Positions 41,776-52,504 are shown, numbered from the stretch's first letter. The stretch is DNA of 64,000 nucleotides from Nitrobacter sp051535215 (GCF_051535215.1 NZ_JBPPLY010000009.1:71987-135986); one strand, 5' to 3'. The notes: generated from the sequence alone by a model not told the origin. Translations and numbers: made by a program.

Positions 41776-43269
41776 ATGACCATCATGATGCCCGCATCGG
41801 ATCAAGCGGTGCTCGATCGCCGAGATGCCATCGTCGCGGACTTGCGCGCGATCGTGCCCGGAGAAGGCGTGATCTCCAGCGCCGCGGAAATGCTGCCGTA
41901 TGAATCGGACGCCCTGACCGCCTATCGTCAGCCGCCGATGGTGGTGGTTTTGCCGGAAACCACGGAGCAGGTGTCGCGCGTTCTGAAATATTGCTTCGAC
42001 AACGGCATCAAGGTGGTTCCGCGCGGCTCCGGCACCTCGCTGTCGGGCGGCGCGTTGCCGCTGCAGGATGCGGTGCTGCTGGGACTCGGCAAATTCAAGC
42101 GCATCCGCGAGATCGATTTCGACAACCGCGTCGTCGTCACCGCACCCGGCGTCACCAATCTCGCCATCAGCCAGGCGGTGGCCCATGCGGGTTTCTATTA
42201 CGCGCCCGATCCGTCATCGCAGATCGCCTGCTCGATCGGCGGCAACATCGCGGAGAATTCCGGCGGCGTTCACTGCCTGAAATACGGCATGACCACCAAC
42301 AACGTGCTCGGCTGCGAACTGGTGCTGATGTCGGGAGAAATCCTGCGGGTCGGCGGCAAGGCGCCGGAGAACGCGGGTTACGACCTGATGGGCATTATCA
42401 CCGGCTCCGAAGGGCTGCTCGGCGTCGTTACCGAAGTCACGGTTCGTATCCTGAGAAAGCCGGAAACCGCGCGGGCGTTGATGGTCGGCTTCGCGCAGGT
42501 CGAAGCAGCCGGCGAGTGTGTCGCGAAGATCATCGGCGCCGGCATCATTCCCGGCGGCATGGAGATGATGGACAAGCCCGCGATCCATGCCGCGGAAGCC
42601 TTCGTTCATGCCGGCTATCCGCTCGACGTCGAGGCGCTGCTGATCATCGAGCTCGACGGTTCTTCGATCGAGGTCGATGAACTCATCAGGCGGGTCGAGG
42701 CCATCGCGCTGGGTTGCGGATCGACCACCTGCCGGATCTCCGGTTCGGAAGCCGAGCGCGACCTGTTCTGGGCCGGCCGCAAGGCGGCGTTTCCGGCGGT
42801 CGGCCGCATCTCGCCGGACTACCTGTGCATGGACGGCACCATTCCGCGCGGCGCGCTGCCGCGGGCGCTCGCCCGCATCCGCGAGCTCAGCGAGAAATAC
42901 GGCCTCGGCGTCGCCAACGTGTTTCATGCGGGCGACGGCAATCTTCATCCGCTTATTCTTTACGACGCCAACAAGCCGGGAGAGATGGACAAGGCGGAGG
43001 CGTTCGGCGCGGAGATCCTACGCTGCTGCGTCGAGCTTGGCGGCGTTCTGACCGGCGAACACGGCGTCGGCATCGAAAAGCGAGACTTGATGCCGCATAT
43101 GTTCAGCGAGGTCGATCTCGACCAGCAGCAGCGGCTGAAATGCGCGTTCGACCCGCAGGGGCTGCTCAATCCGGGTAAGGTGTTTCCCACGCTGCACCGC
43201 TGCGCCGAACTCGGGCGCGTCCACGTCCACCGCGGCAAGCTGGCGTTTCCGGATCTGCCGAGGTTTTGA
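41776..43269 (+). CDS. glcD: Glycolate oxidase FAD subunit GlcD
   Basis: The 497-residue flavoprotein oxidises glycolate to glyoxylate at the membrane together with GlcE and GlcF. The PCMH-type FAD domain shows VVPRGSGTSLSGGALPLQDA and SQIACSIGGNIAENSGGVH; the C-terminal substrate domain shows NVFHAGDGNLHPLILYD and GGVLTGEHGVGIEKRD. The ATG at 41776 gives the family N-terminus; 41788 and 41710 are alternatives. It is the first gene of glcDEF. Confidence 0.96.
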   Translation: MTIMMPASDQAVLDRRDAIVADLRAIVPGEGVISSAAEMLPYESDALTAYRQPPMVVVLPETTEQVSRVLKYCFDNGIKVVPRGSGTSLSGGALPLQDAVLLGLGKFKRIREIDFDNRVVVTAPGVTNLAISQAVAHAGFYYAPDPSSQIACSIGGNIAENSGGVHCLKYGMTTNNVLGCELVLMSGEILRVGGKAPENAGYDLMGIITGSEGLLGVVTEVTVRILRKPETARALMVGFAQVEAAGECVAKIIGAGIIPGGMEMMDKPAIHAAEAFVHAGYPLDVEALLIIELDGSSIEVDELIRRVEAIALGCGSTTCRISGSEAERDLFWAGRKAAFPAVGRISPDYLCMDGTIPRGALPRALARIRELSEKYGLGVANVFHAGDGNLHPLILYDANKPGEMDKAEAFGAEILRCCVELGGVLTGEHGVGIEKRDLMPHMFSEVDLDQQQRLKCAFDPQGLLNPGKVFPTLHRCAELGRVHVHRGKLAFPDLPRF

Positions 43270-43421
43270 GGGTGGTAGTTGAGATAGAAGATTGATGAGA
43301 AAACTCGGCATTGCATTCGGGCACGAATTGCTCTCTTTCCCCAACAGATCGCGCTTGCGCGATCTGAATCATGGATGGCGCATATCGGGCCGGCCCGACA
43401 TGCGCCGGGGGAGAGGTGGAG

Positions 43422-43492
43422 AGGGGGGTAATCCCAGCTCCAGATTTCGTTGCTTACCCCCCTCCCTGACCCTCCCCCACAAGGGGGGAGGG
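43422..43492. repeat. Palindromic intergenic repeat (family F) before glcE
   Basis: AGGGGGGTAA (43422-43431) pairs with TTACCCCCCT (43454-43463), and CCCTCCCCC (43470-43478) with GGGGGGAGGG (43483-43492). It lies between glcD and glcE, ends 24 bases before glcE and is of a type common in this family. The G/C hairpin could modulate glcE expression. Confidence 0.6.
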
Positions 43493-43515
43493 AACACAGC
43501 AGTCTGCGGGCAGCC

Positions 43516-44757
43516 GTGACCGTGCTGCGCATCCGCGACGCCGCCGATGTCGAAGCCGCCGTGCGCGCCGCGATCGCCGACGAACAACCGCTCGAGATCA
43601 TCGGTCACGGTTCGAAGCGGCCGATCGGCCACGCGATGGCGACCAATGCGGTGCTCGACGTCTCGGCGCTGAATGCGGTGACGTCCTATGAGCCCAACGA
43701 ACTCATCATCACGGTGCAGGCCGGTGCCGCGCTGGATGAGGTACTGTCGCTGCTCGATTCAAGCAATCAGCAGTTCGCGTTCGAGCCGATGGACACCGCC
43801 GCGCTGCTCGATGCTCGCTCCGGCCGCGGCACCATCGGCGGCATGATCGGGGCGGGGCTCGCCGGCCCGCGCCGCATCAAGGCCGGCGGCGCGCGCGATC
43901 ATCTGCTTGGCGTTCACGCGGTCTCCGGCTTCGGTGACAGTTTCAAGGCTGGCGGCCGGGTGGTGAAGAACGTCACCGGATACGATCTCTGCAAGCTGCT
44001 GGCGGGATCGTGGGGCACGCTCGCGGTCATGACAGAGGTGACGCTCAAGGTGATGCCGAAAGCCGAGACGGAACGCACGCTGGTGATGCGCGGTCTCGAC
44101 GACGTCGCCGCCAACCGGGCGATGACGGCGGCGCTGGGTTCGCCGTACGACGTCTCGGGGGCGGCGCATGTGCCGGGCACGGCTCTCGGGGCCGCGCAGG
44201 ACGCGCTGGCTAGCCTCACAACCGTGGGAAAGGCAGTAACGCTGTTGCGGCTGGAAGGCATCGCCGCCTCGGTCGCTCACCGCGCCTCGGCGCTCGCAGC
44301 CGACCTTGCTTCGTTTGGAACTGCCGAACTCGTCGAAGGCGCGCAGTCGGCGGCTCTGTGGCGCGATATCCGCGACGTCATGCCGTTCGCGGCCGGCGGC
44401 GCGTTAGGCGCGTATCCGGTGTGGCGGATCGTCTGTCCGCCGGCGCGAGGCGGTGCGTTCGGTCAGGCGCTGGCGCGCGAGACCGGCGGCGAGGTGATCT
44501 ACGACTGGGGCGGCGGCTTGATCTGGGCGGCGCTGCCGCCCTCGGTCGATGCTCACGCCTTGGCTCTGCGCCGGGGACTCGCCGCGATCGGCGGCCATGC
44601 GACCCTGCTGCGGGCCGACGAGGGAACGCGGCGCGCGGTCGACGTGTTTCATCCGCAGGCGAAAGGCGTCGCTGCATTGTCCGAGCGGGTGCGGCAGAGC
44701 TTCGATCCGAAAAGCATTCTCAATCGCGGCAGGCTGACCCGGACCCTGATCTCATGA
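43516..44757 (+). CDS. glcE: Glycolate oxidase FAD-binding subunit GlcE
   Basis: The 413-residue subunit starts at a GTG at 43516 (a second GTG lies two codons on). It has the short PCMH FAD motif LEIIGHGSKRPIG, then GRGTIGGMIGAGLAGPRRIK and GRVVKNVTGYDLCKLLAGSW, typical of GlcE. Upstream frame extension would run through the G/C repeat and is not used. It ends in an ATGA overlap with glcF. Confidence 0.95.
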   Translation: MTVLRIRDAADVEAAVRAAIADEQPLEIIGHGSKRPIGHAMATNAVLDVSALNAVTSYEPNELIITVQAGAALDEVLSLLDSSNQQFAFEPMDTAALLDARSGRGTIGGMIGAGLAGPRRIKAGGARDHLLGVHAVSGFGDSFKAGGRVVKNVTGYDLCKLLAGSWGTLAVMTEVTLKVMPKAETERTLVMRGLDDVAANRAMTAALGSPYDVSGAAHVPGTALGAAQDALASLTTVGKAVTLLRLEGIAASVAHRASALAADLASFGTAELVEGAQSAALWRDIRDVMPFAAGGALGAYPVWRIVCPPARGGAFGQALARETGGEVIYDWGGGLIWAALPPSVDAHALALRRGLAAIGGHATLLRADEGTRRAVDVFHPQAKGVAALSERVRQSFDPKSILNRGRLTRTLIS

Positions 44758-46070
44758 AAACCGAATTCACGCCCGCGCAACTGGCCGATCCGGATATCGC
44801 CGAGGCCGACAAGATCCTGCGCAAATGCGTGCATTGCGGGTTCTGCACGGCGACGTGTCCGACTTATGTGCTGCTTGGCGACGAGCTCGACAGTCCGCGC
44901 GGCCGGATTTACCTGATCAAGCAGATGCTCGAAAAGAACGAGCCGCCGACCGCGGAGGTCGTGAAGCACATCGACCGCTGCCTGTCATGCCTCGCCTGCA
45001 TGACGACCTGTCCCTCAGGCGTCAACTACATGCATCTGGTCGATCAGGCGCGGGTCAAGATCGCGAAGGAGTACGAACGACCGCTTCCCGAACGGCTGCT
45101 TCGAATGGTTCTGGCCTATGTGCTGCCGCGGCCGCAACTGTTTCGGGCCAGCATGATCCTGGCGCGCTTCGGCCGGCCCTTCGCGGCGCTGCTGCCGGGC
45201 TCGAAAGCCGGTGCGACGACGCCGACGTTCCTGCGCAGAATCAAGGCGATGCTGGCGCTTGCGCCGGCGTCACTGCCGTCTTCCGGAGCGGCCGCCGGCA
45301 GTGTGTTCCCGGCGAAGGGTTCGAGGCGCGGCCGCGTCGCGCTGCTGCAAGGCTGCGCCCAGCAGGTGCTGGCGCCGCGTATCAACGAGGCGGCGATCAG
45401 CCTGTTGACCCGTCACGGCGTCGAGGTGGTGCTGGTTGCGGACGAGCAGTGTTGCGGCGCGCTGACGCATCACATGGGCGACGACCGGGATGCGCTGGCG
45501 CGGGCGCGGGCCAACATCACGGCCTGGCTCCGTGAGGCGGAACGCGGCGGCCTCGATGCCATCGTGGTGACGGCGTCCGGCTGCGGCACAGTCATCAAGG
45601 ACTACGGTTACCTGTTGCGGCAGGACTGCGATTACGCCGCTCCGGCCGCGAGGGTCTCAGGCCTTGCCAAGGACATCACCGAGTACATCGCGAGCCTCGA
45701 TTTGCCTGCGCCGCAGAGGCGCAGCGATCTCGTCATCGCCTATCATTCCGCCTGTTCGCTTCAGCACGGGCAGAAAATCACGCAGCTTCCGAAAGATTTG
45801 CTTTCCAAGAATGGATTCGTGGTGAAAGATATACCCGAGAGTCATTTGTGTTGCGGTTCGGCGGGGACGTACAACATTCTCCAGCCTGACATTGCGAACA
45901 GCTTGCGCAACCGGAAGGTCGCCAATATCGCGAGCGTCAAGCCGGACATGATCGCTACGGGCAATATCGGGTGCATGGTCCAGATTGCCGGTGGAACGTC
46001 GGTCCCTGTTGTTCACACGATTGAACTTCTCGATTGGGCGACAGGCGGCCCCCGGCCAGGATTGAATTGA
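44754..46070 (+). CDS. glcF: Glycolate oxidase iron-sulfur subunit GlcF
   Basis: The 438-residue subunit has two 4Fe-4S ferredoxin motifs (CVHCGFCTATCP at about residues 24-35 and CLSCLACMTTCPSG near 76-89) and two cysteine-rich CCG domains (CCGALTHHMGD and LCCGSAGTYN) that pass electrons to quinone. The ATG overlaps the glcE stop. The histone-like gene follows 23 bases later and may be in the same transcript. Confidence 0.96.
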   Translation: MKTEFTPAQLADPDIAEADKILRKCVHCGFCTATCPTYVLLGDELDSPRGRIYLIKQMLEKNEPPTAEVVKHIDRCLSCLACMTTCPSGVNYMHLVDQARVKIAKEYERPLPERLLRMVLAYVLPRPQLFRASMILARFGRPFAALLPGSKAGATTPTFLRRIKAMLALAPASLPSSGAAAGSVFPAKGSRRGRVALLQGCAQQVLAPRINEAAISLLTRHGVEVVLVADEQCCGALTHHMGDDRDALARARANITAWLREAERGGLDAIVVTASGCGTVIKDYGYLLRQDCDYAAPAARVSGLAKDITEYIASLDLPAPQRRSDLVIAYHSACSLQHGQKITQLPKDLLSKNGFVVKDIPESHLCCGSAGTYNILQPDIANSLRNRKVANIASVKPDMIATGNIGCMVQIAGGTSVPVVHTIELLDWATGGPRPGLN

Positions 46071-46093
46071 TTGCCGGCAACAGGAGGACCACG

Positions 46094-46549
46094 ATGGCTA
46101 AGAAATCCAGGAAGGCGAAGAGCGTTAAGGCCAAGAAGAGCAAGAAGAAGGCCGTAGCGACGAAGAGGAAATCGGCGAAGAAAACTGCGAAGAAGTCGGT
46201 GAAGACGGCTTCGAAAAAGAAGACGGCGAAGAAGAAATCAGCGAAGAAATCGGCCAAGAAATCGGCCAAGAAATCAGCAAAGAAATCGGCTAGGAAATCC
46301 GCGAAGAAGTCTCCGAAGAAAGCCGCCAGGACATCTTCCGGGACATCCGCAAGCAAGCCGGCGGCCAAACGACGGGCTTCGGCGAAAAAGGCCGCAGCCA
46401 AGCGAGCCGCGCCACGGCCTGCGTCGACCGCTTCCACGCTGGCCTCGAGTTGGGCGATGCCCGAGCCCGCTGCTCCTTCCTCGTCCCATGGTCACATGGA
46501 TCATTCGACGGACCATACTCACGGGTCGGGTTCAGGCGAGAGCAACTAG
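46094..46549 (+). CDS. Histone H1-like Lys/Ala-rich protein with His-rich tail
   Basis: The 151-residue protein is built mainly of KKSAK-type repeats (about residues 1-75), the pattern of bacterial histone H1-like DNA-binding proteins, then an Ala/Pro/Arg-rich part (KKAAAKRAAPRPAST) and a C-terminal tail with six histidines (HGHMDHSTDHTHGSG). It should be nucleoid-associated. The His-rich tail could bind metal, which is inference. An AGGAGG site precedes the ATG. It follows glcF by 23 bases. Confidence 0.85.
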   Translation: MAKKSRKAKSVKAKKSKKKAVATKRKSAKKTAKKSVKTASKKKTAKKKSAKKSAKKSAKKSAKKSARKSAKKSPKKAARTSSGTSASKPAAKRRASAKKAAAKRAAPRPASTASTLASSWAMPEPAAPSSSHGHMDHSTDHTHGSGSGESN

Positions 46550-47085
46550 AGGGAGCCGCTTCCGGACTCCATGAGGGGGCGGGAGACGTTACCCTCGGAC
46601 CAGGCCGAGGGCCTGCTCGAAAGCTGGAGCGTCCCGATTCCGATGTTCGCATGTCGTGCGATGACCCTTGGTGCGAACTTCGGAATCTAAGGGAACACTG
46701 GCAAACCTGACTTGAGCCGGGTCGCAGCGTCGCCGCTGCGGCCCTTTTCATTTGCAAGAAAGTCCGGCTCGGAAATCTCGTCCGCCGGTTGCTGGTTCCG
46801 TCCGGTGCGATGTGCCCGCGGAAGCGTGGGAGTTGGTTCGCGCCGCTTCGCTCTTGTGAGCGAGACGCCGTGATGCCGACGAACAAAAGTGTTGCAAACA
46901 GGCTTCGGCGCACAGATAGGCGGCAAATGCCCGCTATTTCGGCTTCCCGGTTTTCAGCGGGGACCTCATTCTTGGTTAACGAAAAGGAAATCGGTTTCGG
47001 TCAAATTTCCCCTTCTTCGCGGCCTCTGTGATTTTGTCGCGGCCTTCAAGATTGGGGTGGCTTTTCGGGTGGACGGGGGTTCGTC
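46550..47085. other. 536-base spacer with a terminator and no clear gene
   Basis: No frame here has convincing coding character. The first 200 bases end in a strong terminator at 46719-46748, so either the histone-like gene has a long 3' region or a short RNA is made. The rest precedes the porin gene and presumably holds its promoter. Confidence 0.5.
46719..46748 (+). terminator. Intrinsic terminator
   Basis: GGGTCGCAGCG (46719-46729) pairs with CGCTGCGGCCC (46734-46744) through 11 base pairs including one G-U, with a 4-base loop and a TTTT tail. It lies 170 bases after the histone-like gene. Confidence 0.75.
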
Positions 47086-48099
47086 ATGAAGAGAGTGATT
47101 CTGGCGGCAGCGGCGCTGGCGCTGACGGCAAGCTCGGCGCTAGGGGCGGACATGGCGGTGAAGGCCTACAAGGCGCCGCCTCCCGTCGCATTTGATCCGT
47201 GGGACATCGCCTTCGGCGCCGGCGTGGTGAGCGACTACGTGTTCCGTGGCGTGACGCAGTCGAACCACAAGCCGTCGGTGACCGCTTACTTCGAGCCTCG
47301 CTATAACCTCACCAAGGACCTGCAGCTCTACGTCGGCTCTGCGGTCGAGAGCATCTCTTTCGCCAACCGCGCGGCGGCAGAGGTCGATGTCTACGGCGGC
47401 ATCCGACCGACTTTCGGCGCCTTCGCCTTCGACTTCGGCGTCTGGGGTTACCTGTATCCCGGCGGCGCCTGCTACTACGGCGCACCGACCGACACCGCAG
47501 GCCGCCTGCTGAGCGCTGAATGCGCGAACAACGTCCTCCTCAACGGCAACGTCATGAAGAAGGACGTGAGCTTCTTCGAAGGCTTCGCCAAGGTGAACTA
47601 CACCGTCAGCGACAATTGGGCTGTCGGCCTGAACGAATACTACTCCCCGAACTTCCTGAACACCGGCGCGTGGGGTAACTACGCGTCGATCACCGCCAAG
47701 TACACCGCGCCCGCTGCCGCGTTCGGAGCTAGCGGCATCGGCATGTACGTGTCGGGTGAGTTCGGCCGCCAGTGGCTCGGAACATCGGACTCGTTCTATG
47801 GCACGGGTGTCGCTGCGGCGGGCTTCGCGGGTCCGTTTCCGAACGGCATCAAGTATGCCGATTACAACACCTGGAACATCGGCGTCGGTCTCACCTACAA
47901 GGTGTTTACGCTGGATCTGCGCTACTCCGACAGCGACCTGTCGAAGGGCAACTGCAACGCATTCACGTCCGATTTCACCGCGCCGCTCAATGGCAGCTTT
48001 ACGAACAACAATCCGGGCGGCGCCGGTTCCAACTGGTGCGGCGCAACTTTCATCGCCAAGCTGTCGGCTGACCTGACTGCGATGACCAGCCTGAAATAA
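47086..48099 (+). CDS. TorF-family putative outer-membrane porin
   Basis: The 337-residue protein has a signal peptide (residues 1-20, ending ALGAD), a short ADMAVKAYKAPPP linker and a beta-barrel region that begins DIAFGAGVVSDYVFRGVTQS, the hallmark of the TorF/TIGR02001 family. Alternating strands continue to the C-terminus (FIAKLSADL). Transport substrate is unknown. The start ATG at 47086 lies after a G-rich stretch. Confidence 0.88.
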   Translation: MKRVILAAAALALTASSALGADMAVKAYKAPPPVAFDPWDIAFGAGVVSDYVFRGVTQSNHKPSVTAYFEPRYNLTKDLQLYVGSAVESISFANRAAAEVDVYGGIRPTFGAFAFDFGVWGYLYPGGACYYGAPTDTAGRLLSAECANNVLLNGNVMKKDVSFFEGFAKVNYTVSDNWAVGLNEYYSPNFLNTGAWGNYASITAKYTAPAAAFGASGIGMYVSGEFGRQWLGTSDSFYGTGVAAAGFAGPFPNGIKYADYNTWNIGVGLTYKVFTLDLRYSDSDLSKGNCNAFTSDFTAPLNGSFTNNNPGGAGSNWCGATFIAKLSADLTAMTSLK

Positions 48100-48253
48100 A
48101 ACGCACCTTTAGTCGGAAGAGACGGTGCCGGTGCTGCGGCAGCGATGGTGGCGCGGCGCGGACTGCAAGCCGGGTGCAGGCTTCACGTCGGCTGATCCGC
48201 GCTGTAAAACGGCGGGTGCGATCGGCGTCGCGATCATCATTCAACGAGGGCAG

Positions 48254-48667
48254 ATGGCAGCAAGGTTCGGCTTCCGGTTCGGTGTCGTCGCGGCTGCGGC
48301 CGCGATTGCAAGCATCGGTGCATTTCCGGCTTCGGCGCAGGATGGGTTTCCGTTCGGCCTCGAGATGACACTCGATGCGCCGCCCCAACCCGGCTCCAAG
48401 CGGGTGCCGTCGCTGGACATCGGCGATAGCGGCGAGGTCAGGCTCGAACTGTGGTGCAAGGGCGGCAAGGGGCAGTTCTCGGTTGCCGGCAACACGGTCA
48501 TCTTCGCGGCCGGCCCGCTGGAGGACCGCGCCTGTCCGCCGGAGACAGCCAAGGTCGATGACGATCTGATCACGGCGCTTTCTGCCGCGAGCACCTGGGC
48601 GCGACAGGGCGATGAAATCTCGTTCGACGGACCGACCCCGCTACGTTTCCATCTCAATACGAATTAG
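48254..48667 (+). CDS. Exported META-like small protein
   Basis: The 137-residue protein has a signal peptide (about residues 1-28, ending ASAQ). The mature part (LEMTLDAPPQPGSKRVPSLD, then GEVRLELWCKGGKGQFSVAG and DDDLITALSAASTWARQGDE) resembles META/HslJ-like periplasmic proteins, with two cysteines that could pair. I chose the ATG at 48254; no strong ribosome site is seen. The family call is tentative. Confidence 0.72.
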   Translation: MAARFGFRFGVVAAAAAIASIGAFPASAQDGFPFGLEMTLDAPPQPGSKRVPSLDIGDSGEVRLELWCKGGKGQFSVAGNTVIFAAGPLEDRACPPETAKVDDDLITALSAASTWARQGDEISFDGPTPLRFHLNTN

Positions 48668-48689
48668 CTGCGGTTTGCATTTGACGTCT

Positions 48690-48830
48690 CATCGAAGCGC
48701 GGCGCTTCCCCGGATGCGGCGCAGCGCGAAGCGGTACGATGCCAATCCGGGGTCGCAACAGTACGCACCGCAACGATCCGGGCCTGCGCGGCGTCACGTC
48801 GTGCCGCAGCGCGCCCGGGAGATCCCGGAA
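48690..48830. repeat. Intergenic repeat (family G)
   Basis: It contains CCCCGGATGCGGCGCAGCGC, ATCCGGGGTCGC and CCGCAGCGCGCCCGGGA, whose ends pair. This wording is typical of palindromic repeats in Bradyrhizobium-type genomes. Only this copy is clear in the window. Confidence 0.45.
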
Positions 48831-48873
48831 ACGAGTTCTCAAACGGACGCTGAGAGGGTCGGGGAGGAAGCTA

Positions 48874-50070
48874 TCATTTCCAGACCGATTTATCGGCGTT
48901 CCAGCGCTGCGCCTTGAAATGCTTGGCCAGCGCCTCCACGGCGCCGCTGTCGTCGGTCTCGGCGTCCTCGTCCTCTCCTGAGGACTGGTCGTCGGCCAGA
49001 TTGAGCTTCGGCCCATCGCTTTCATCCGCGGTGGTCGTCGAGGGGACGCCGATCCAGAGCATCATGTGATCCGACCCGCCGGGCTTGTCGGGAGCGGGCA
49101 GCGCGGTCACCTCGATGGTATCGGTCAGTCCAAGCGCCGGAACCATTTCGCTTGGGCGCTTGAAGGTGAGAGTGAGCTTGCCGGTGTCATCACTCCATTT
49201 TGTCGATACCGGCTTTGCGTCCAGGGCTTTTTCCAGCACACCCGAGATGGCGGTCGCGAGCTTGTCGCGATTGAGCTTGCCATTGTCGCGCCATTCGGCC
49301 GCGGGGAAGCGGATGGTGCGGTCCATGTCGAACAGGCCGGCGCTCCAGCCGGCGGCGATCACGCCCGGCAACGATTTCAACCGGGCGATGAGGGAGGGCG
49401 CGCGCTCCGGATCGACATTGATGTCGATGACCTGAGCGCCGGCCCGCAGCGCCTCGCAGGTCACCTCGAGGCTGTTCAGCGCGACTTCGACGTTTTGTCC
49501 GCGCAGCCCTTTGAGCAGGTCTGCGGCCGCGTCGAGTTTGACTTTCACGGCGATCGCCTCGGGAGACACCTCGGTGAAATCCTTCGGCGTTGCGGTGATG
49601 CCGTCGTCGGTTGTCCGGCTCTCGTTGAACTCGGCCTCGCTGAGATCGGAATTGTCCGTCGATGTCACCTTGGTGACGGTCTGGCCGACGCTGACCCGGC
49701 CGTCGAACTCGAACGTATCGCCGGTAGGCTTGCGGGTGAGCGTCACCGTGACCGGCAGCTTGTCGCCGATGCTTTGGGTCGTGCCTGTCAGGGTCGAGCC
49801 GTTCACCGTGAGGTTGACGACGAAGCGATCCTTGCGATCGGAGCCTTTTTCCGCGGGGTAACACGCATCAAGGACGGCGCCCGTGACAGTCTTGCCCTGG
49901 CGGGTTTCCTTGAGGATGACGTCGGCGTTGCCCTCCATCAGCCCGTCGATGGAGGTGAAATATCGCACCTCGGCACCGCCGGGCGGTTTGGGAAGCGGCC
50001 TGTCCTGCGCGAACAGCAGGCTCGGTGAGATCGCCACCAGGCCGCCCAGACACCACAGCAGCGTGCGCAT
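48874..50070 (-). CDS. Exported protein of unknown function
   Basis: The 398-residue protein has a signal peptide (about residues 1-21, ending LLFAQ) and a mature part without a family I know. Visible features are an N-terminal FTSIDGLMEGNADVILKETR, two cysteines in the mature part, several beta-rich segments and a very acidic stretch (SSGEDEDAETDD) near the C-terminus. It is not in an obvious operon; a family A repeat lies upstream of it and the groEL terminator beyond. Codon use is like the neighbours. Confidence 0.75.
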   Translation of the reverse strand: MRTLLWCLGGLVAISPSLLFAQDRPLPKPPGGAEVRYFTSIDGLMEGNADVILKETRQGKTVTGAVLDACYPAEKGSDRKDRFVVNLTVNGSTLTGTTQSIGDKLPVTVTLTRKPTGDTFEFDGRVSVGQTVTKVTSTDNSDLSEAEFNESRTTDDGITATPKDFTEVSPEAIAVKVKLDAAADLLKGLRGQNVEVALNSLEVTCEALRAGAQVIDINVDPERAPSLIARLKSLPGVIAAGWSAGLFDMDRTIRFPAAEWRDNGKLNRDKLATAISGVLEKALDAKPVSTKWSDDTGKLTLTFKRPSEMVPALGLTDTIEVTALPAPDKPGGSDHMMLWIGVPSTTTADESDGPKLNLADDQSSGEDEDAETDDSGAVEALAKHFKAQRWNADKSVWK

Positions 50071-50103
50071 AGAGAATCCCCGTTTGTCGAATCGGCTGCA
50101 CCC

Positions 50104-50228
50104 TAGAGTTTTTCACCGTTTCACGGAAACCGTCAAAAACTCCAGATTCTTGATCTGACGCGTTTTCTCACGCGAACCGGATTCCACGCCGGGTCAGGCC
50201 GAGGGCATGCTCCGCTCGAAAACGACAC
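50104..50228. repeat. Dispersed repeat family A, copy 5 (variant stem)
   Basis: The right half matches other copies (GACGCGTTTTCTCACGCG, AACCGGATTCCACGCCGGG, TCCGCTCGAAAACG), but the left stem is a different hairpin, GAGTTTTT...GTCAAAAACTC, with an inner pair TTTCACGGAAA. So the left hairpin is exchangeable. Confidence 0.68.
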
Positions 50229-50243
50229 GAAACCCGCTTCGCC

Positions 50244-50273
50244 AAAAAAGAAGGCCGCCTGGAGGCGGCCTTC
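50244..50273 (-). terminator. Intrinsic terminator of groESL
   Basis: On the minus strand GAAGGCCGCC pairs with GGCGGCCTTC (10 bp, loop of 4) and is followed by TTTTTT. It lies 29 bases after the groEL stop. Confidence 0.9.
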
Positions 50274-50301
50274 TGGCGAAGTCGTGCAAGTCGGCAGCGG
50301 C

Positions 50302-51939
<1,638 letters not shown>

Positions 51940-51972
51940 TGAATGTTACTCCTTTAAGGAAATGCTCCTGTT

Positions 51973-52072
51973 TGTCGTCATGACCGGACTTGTTCCGGCC
52001 ATCCGCCTTCTTTCCCGGTTGAAGGGGAAGAAGCCGTGGATCACCGGGACAAGCCCGGTGAAGACGCTTGGT
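51973..52072. repeat. Palindromic repeat (family D) between groES and groEL
   Basis: It contains CATGACCGGACTTGTTCCGG and the hairpin TCACCGGG (52041-52048) / CCCGGTGA (52054-52061). It is placed inside the groESL transcript, where it could affect mRNA processing and the GroES to GroEL ratio. Confidence 0.6.
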
Positions 52073-52091
52073 GCAGGAAGCCGGATCGTGC

Positions 52092-52388
52092 TTAGCTCAA
52101 AACGCCCATGATATCGGACTCCTTCATGATGAGGAGGTCCTGGCCGTCGAGCTTGATCTCGGTGCCCGACCACTTGCCGAACAGCACTTTGTCCCCGACC
52201 TTGATGTCGATGGGAACCAGCTTGCCGGCCTCGTCGCGGCCGCCCGGACCGACAGCCACGACTTCGCCTTGCGAGGGCTTCTCCCGGGCGGTGTCGGGAA
52301 TGATGATGCCGCCCTTGGTTTTTTCATCGGCATCGATGCGTTTGACCACAACACGGTCATGCAGCGGACGAAATTTGGTTTTAGCCAT
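52092..52388 (-). CDS. groES: Co-chaperonin GroES
   Basis: The 98-residue lid protein has FRPLHDRVVVKRIDADEKTK, then GGIIIPDTAREKPSQGEVVA and GTEIKLDGQDLLIMKESDIM. The mobile loop sequence is intact. A GGAGGAGCC site lies before the ATG at 52388; an open frame upstream to 52484 is not coding. A CIRCE element lies 90 bases upstream. Confidence 0.98.
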   Translation of the reverse strand: MAKTKFRPLHDRVVVKRIDADEKTKGGIIIPDTAREKPSQGEVVAVGPGGRDEAGKLVPIDIKVGDKVLFGKWSGTEIKLDGQDLLIMKESDIMGVLS

Positions 52389-52477
52389 GGCGGCTCCTCC
52401 GGGGGTTCGCAGGACTCTGAATTGCCATCGTCGGATTGCATGCGCCGAGATCCGCAGCGCGCGAGCGAGTCGTATCT

Positions 52478-52504
52478 TTGGCAATCATGTTCCGAGAGTG
52501 CTAA
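52478..52504 (-). promoter_or_regulatory. CIRCE element (HrcA operator) of groESL
   Basis: On the minus strand TTAGCACTC, a 9-base spacer and GATTGCCAA. The left half is a perfect CIRCE half site; the right half matches GAGTGCTAA at 7 of 9 bases. The spacer length is exactly that of CIRCE. HrcA repression of groESL is expected from the known system. Confidence 0.82.

Noticed and set aside
46110..46340. Regular AAG-rich repeats suggesting a repeat array or CRISPR
   Set aside because: They are Lys codons of the histone-like protein in frame; there are no spacers.
46789..47089. Short plus-strand frames of 66-80 codons before the porin gene
   Set aside because: No ribosome sites, no family features, Arg/Ser-rich translations and overlap with the likely porin promoter.
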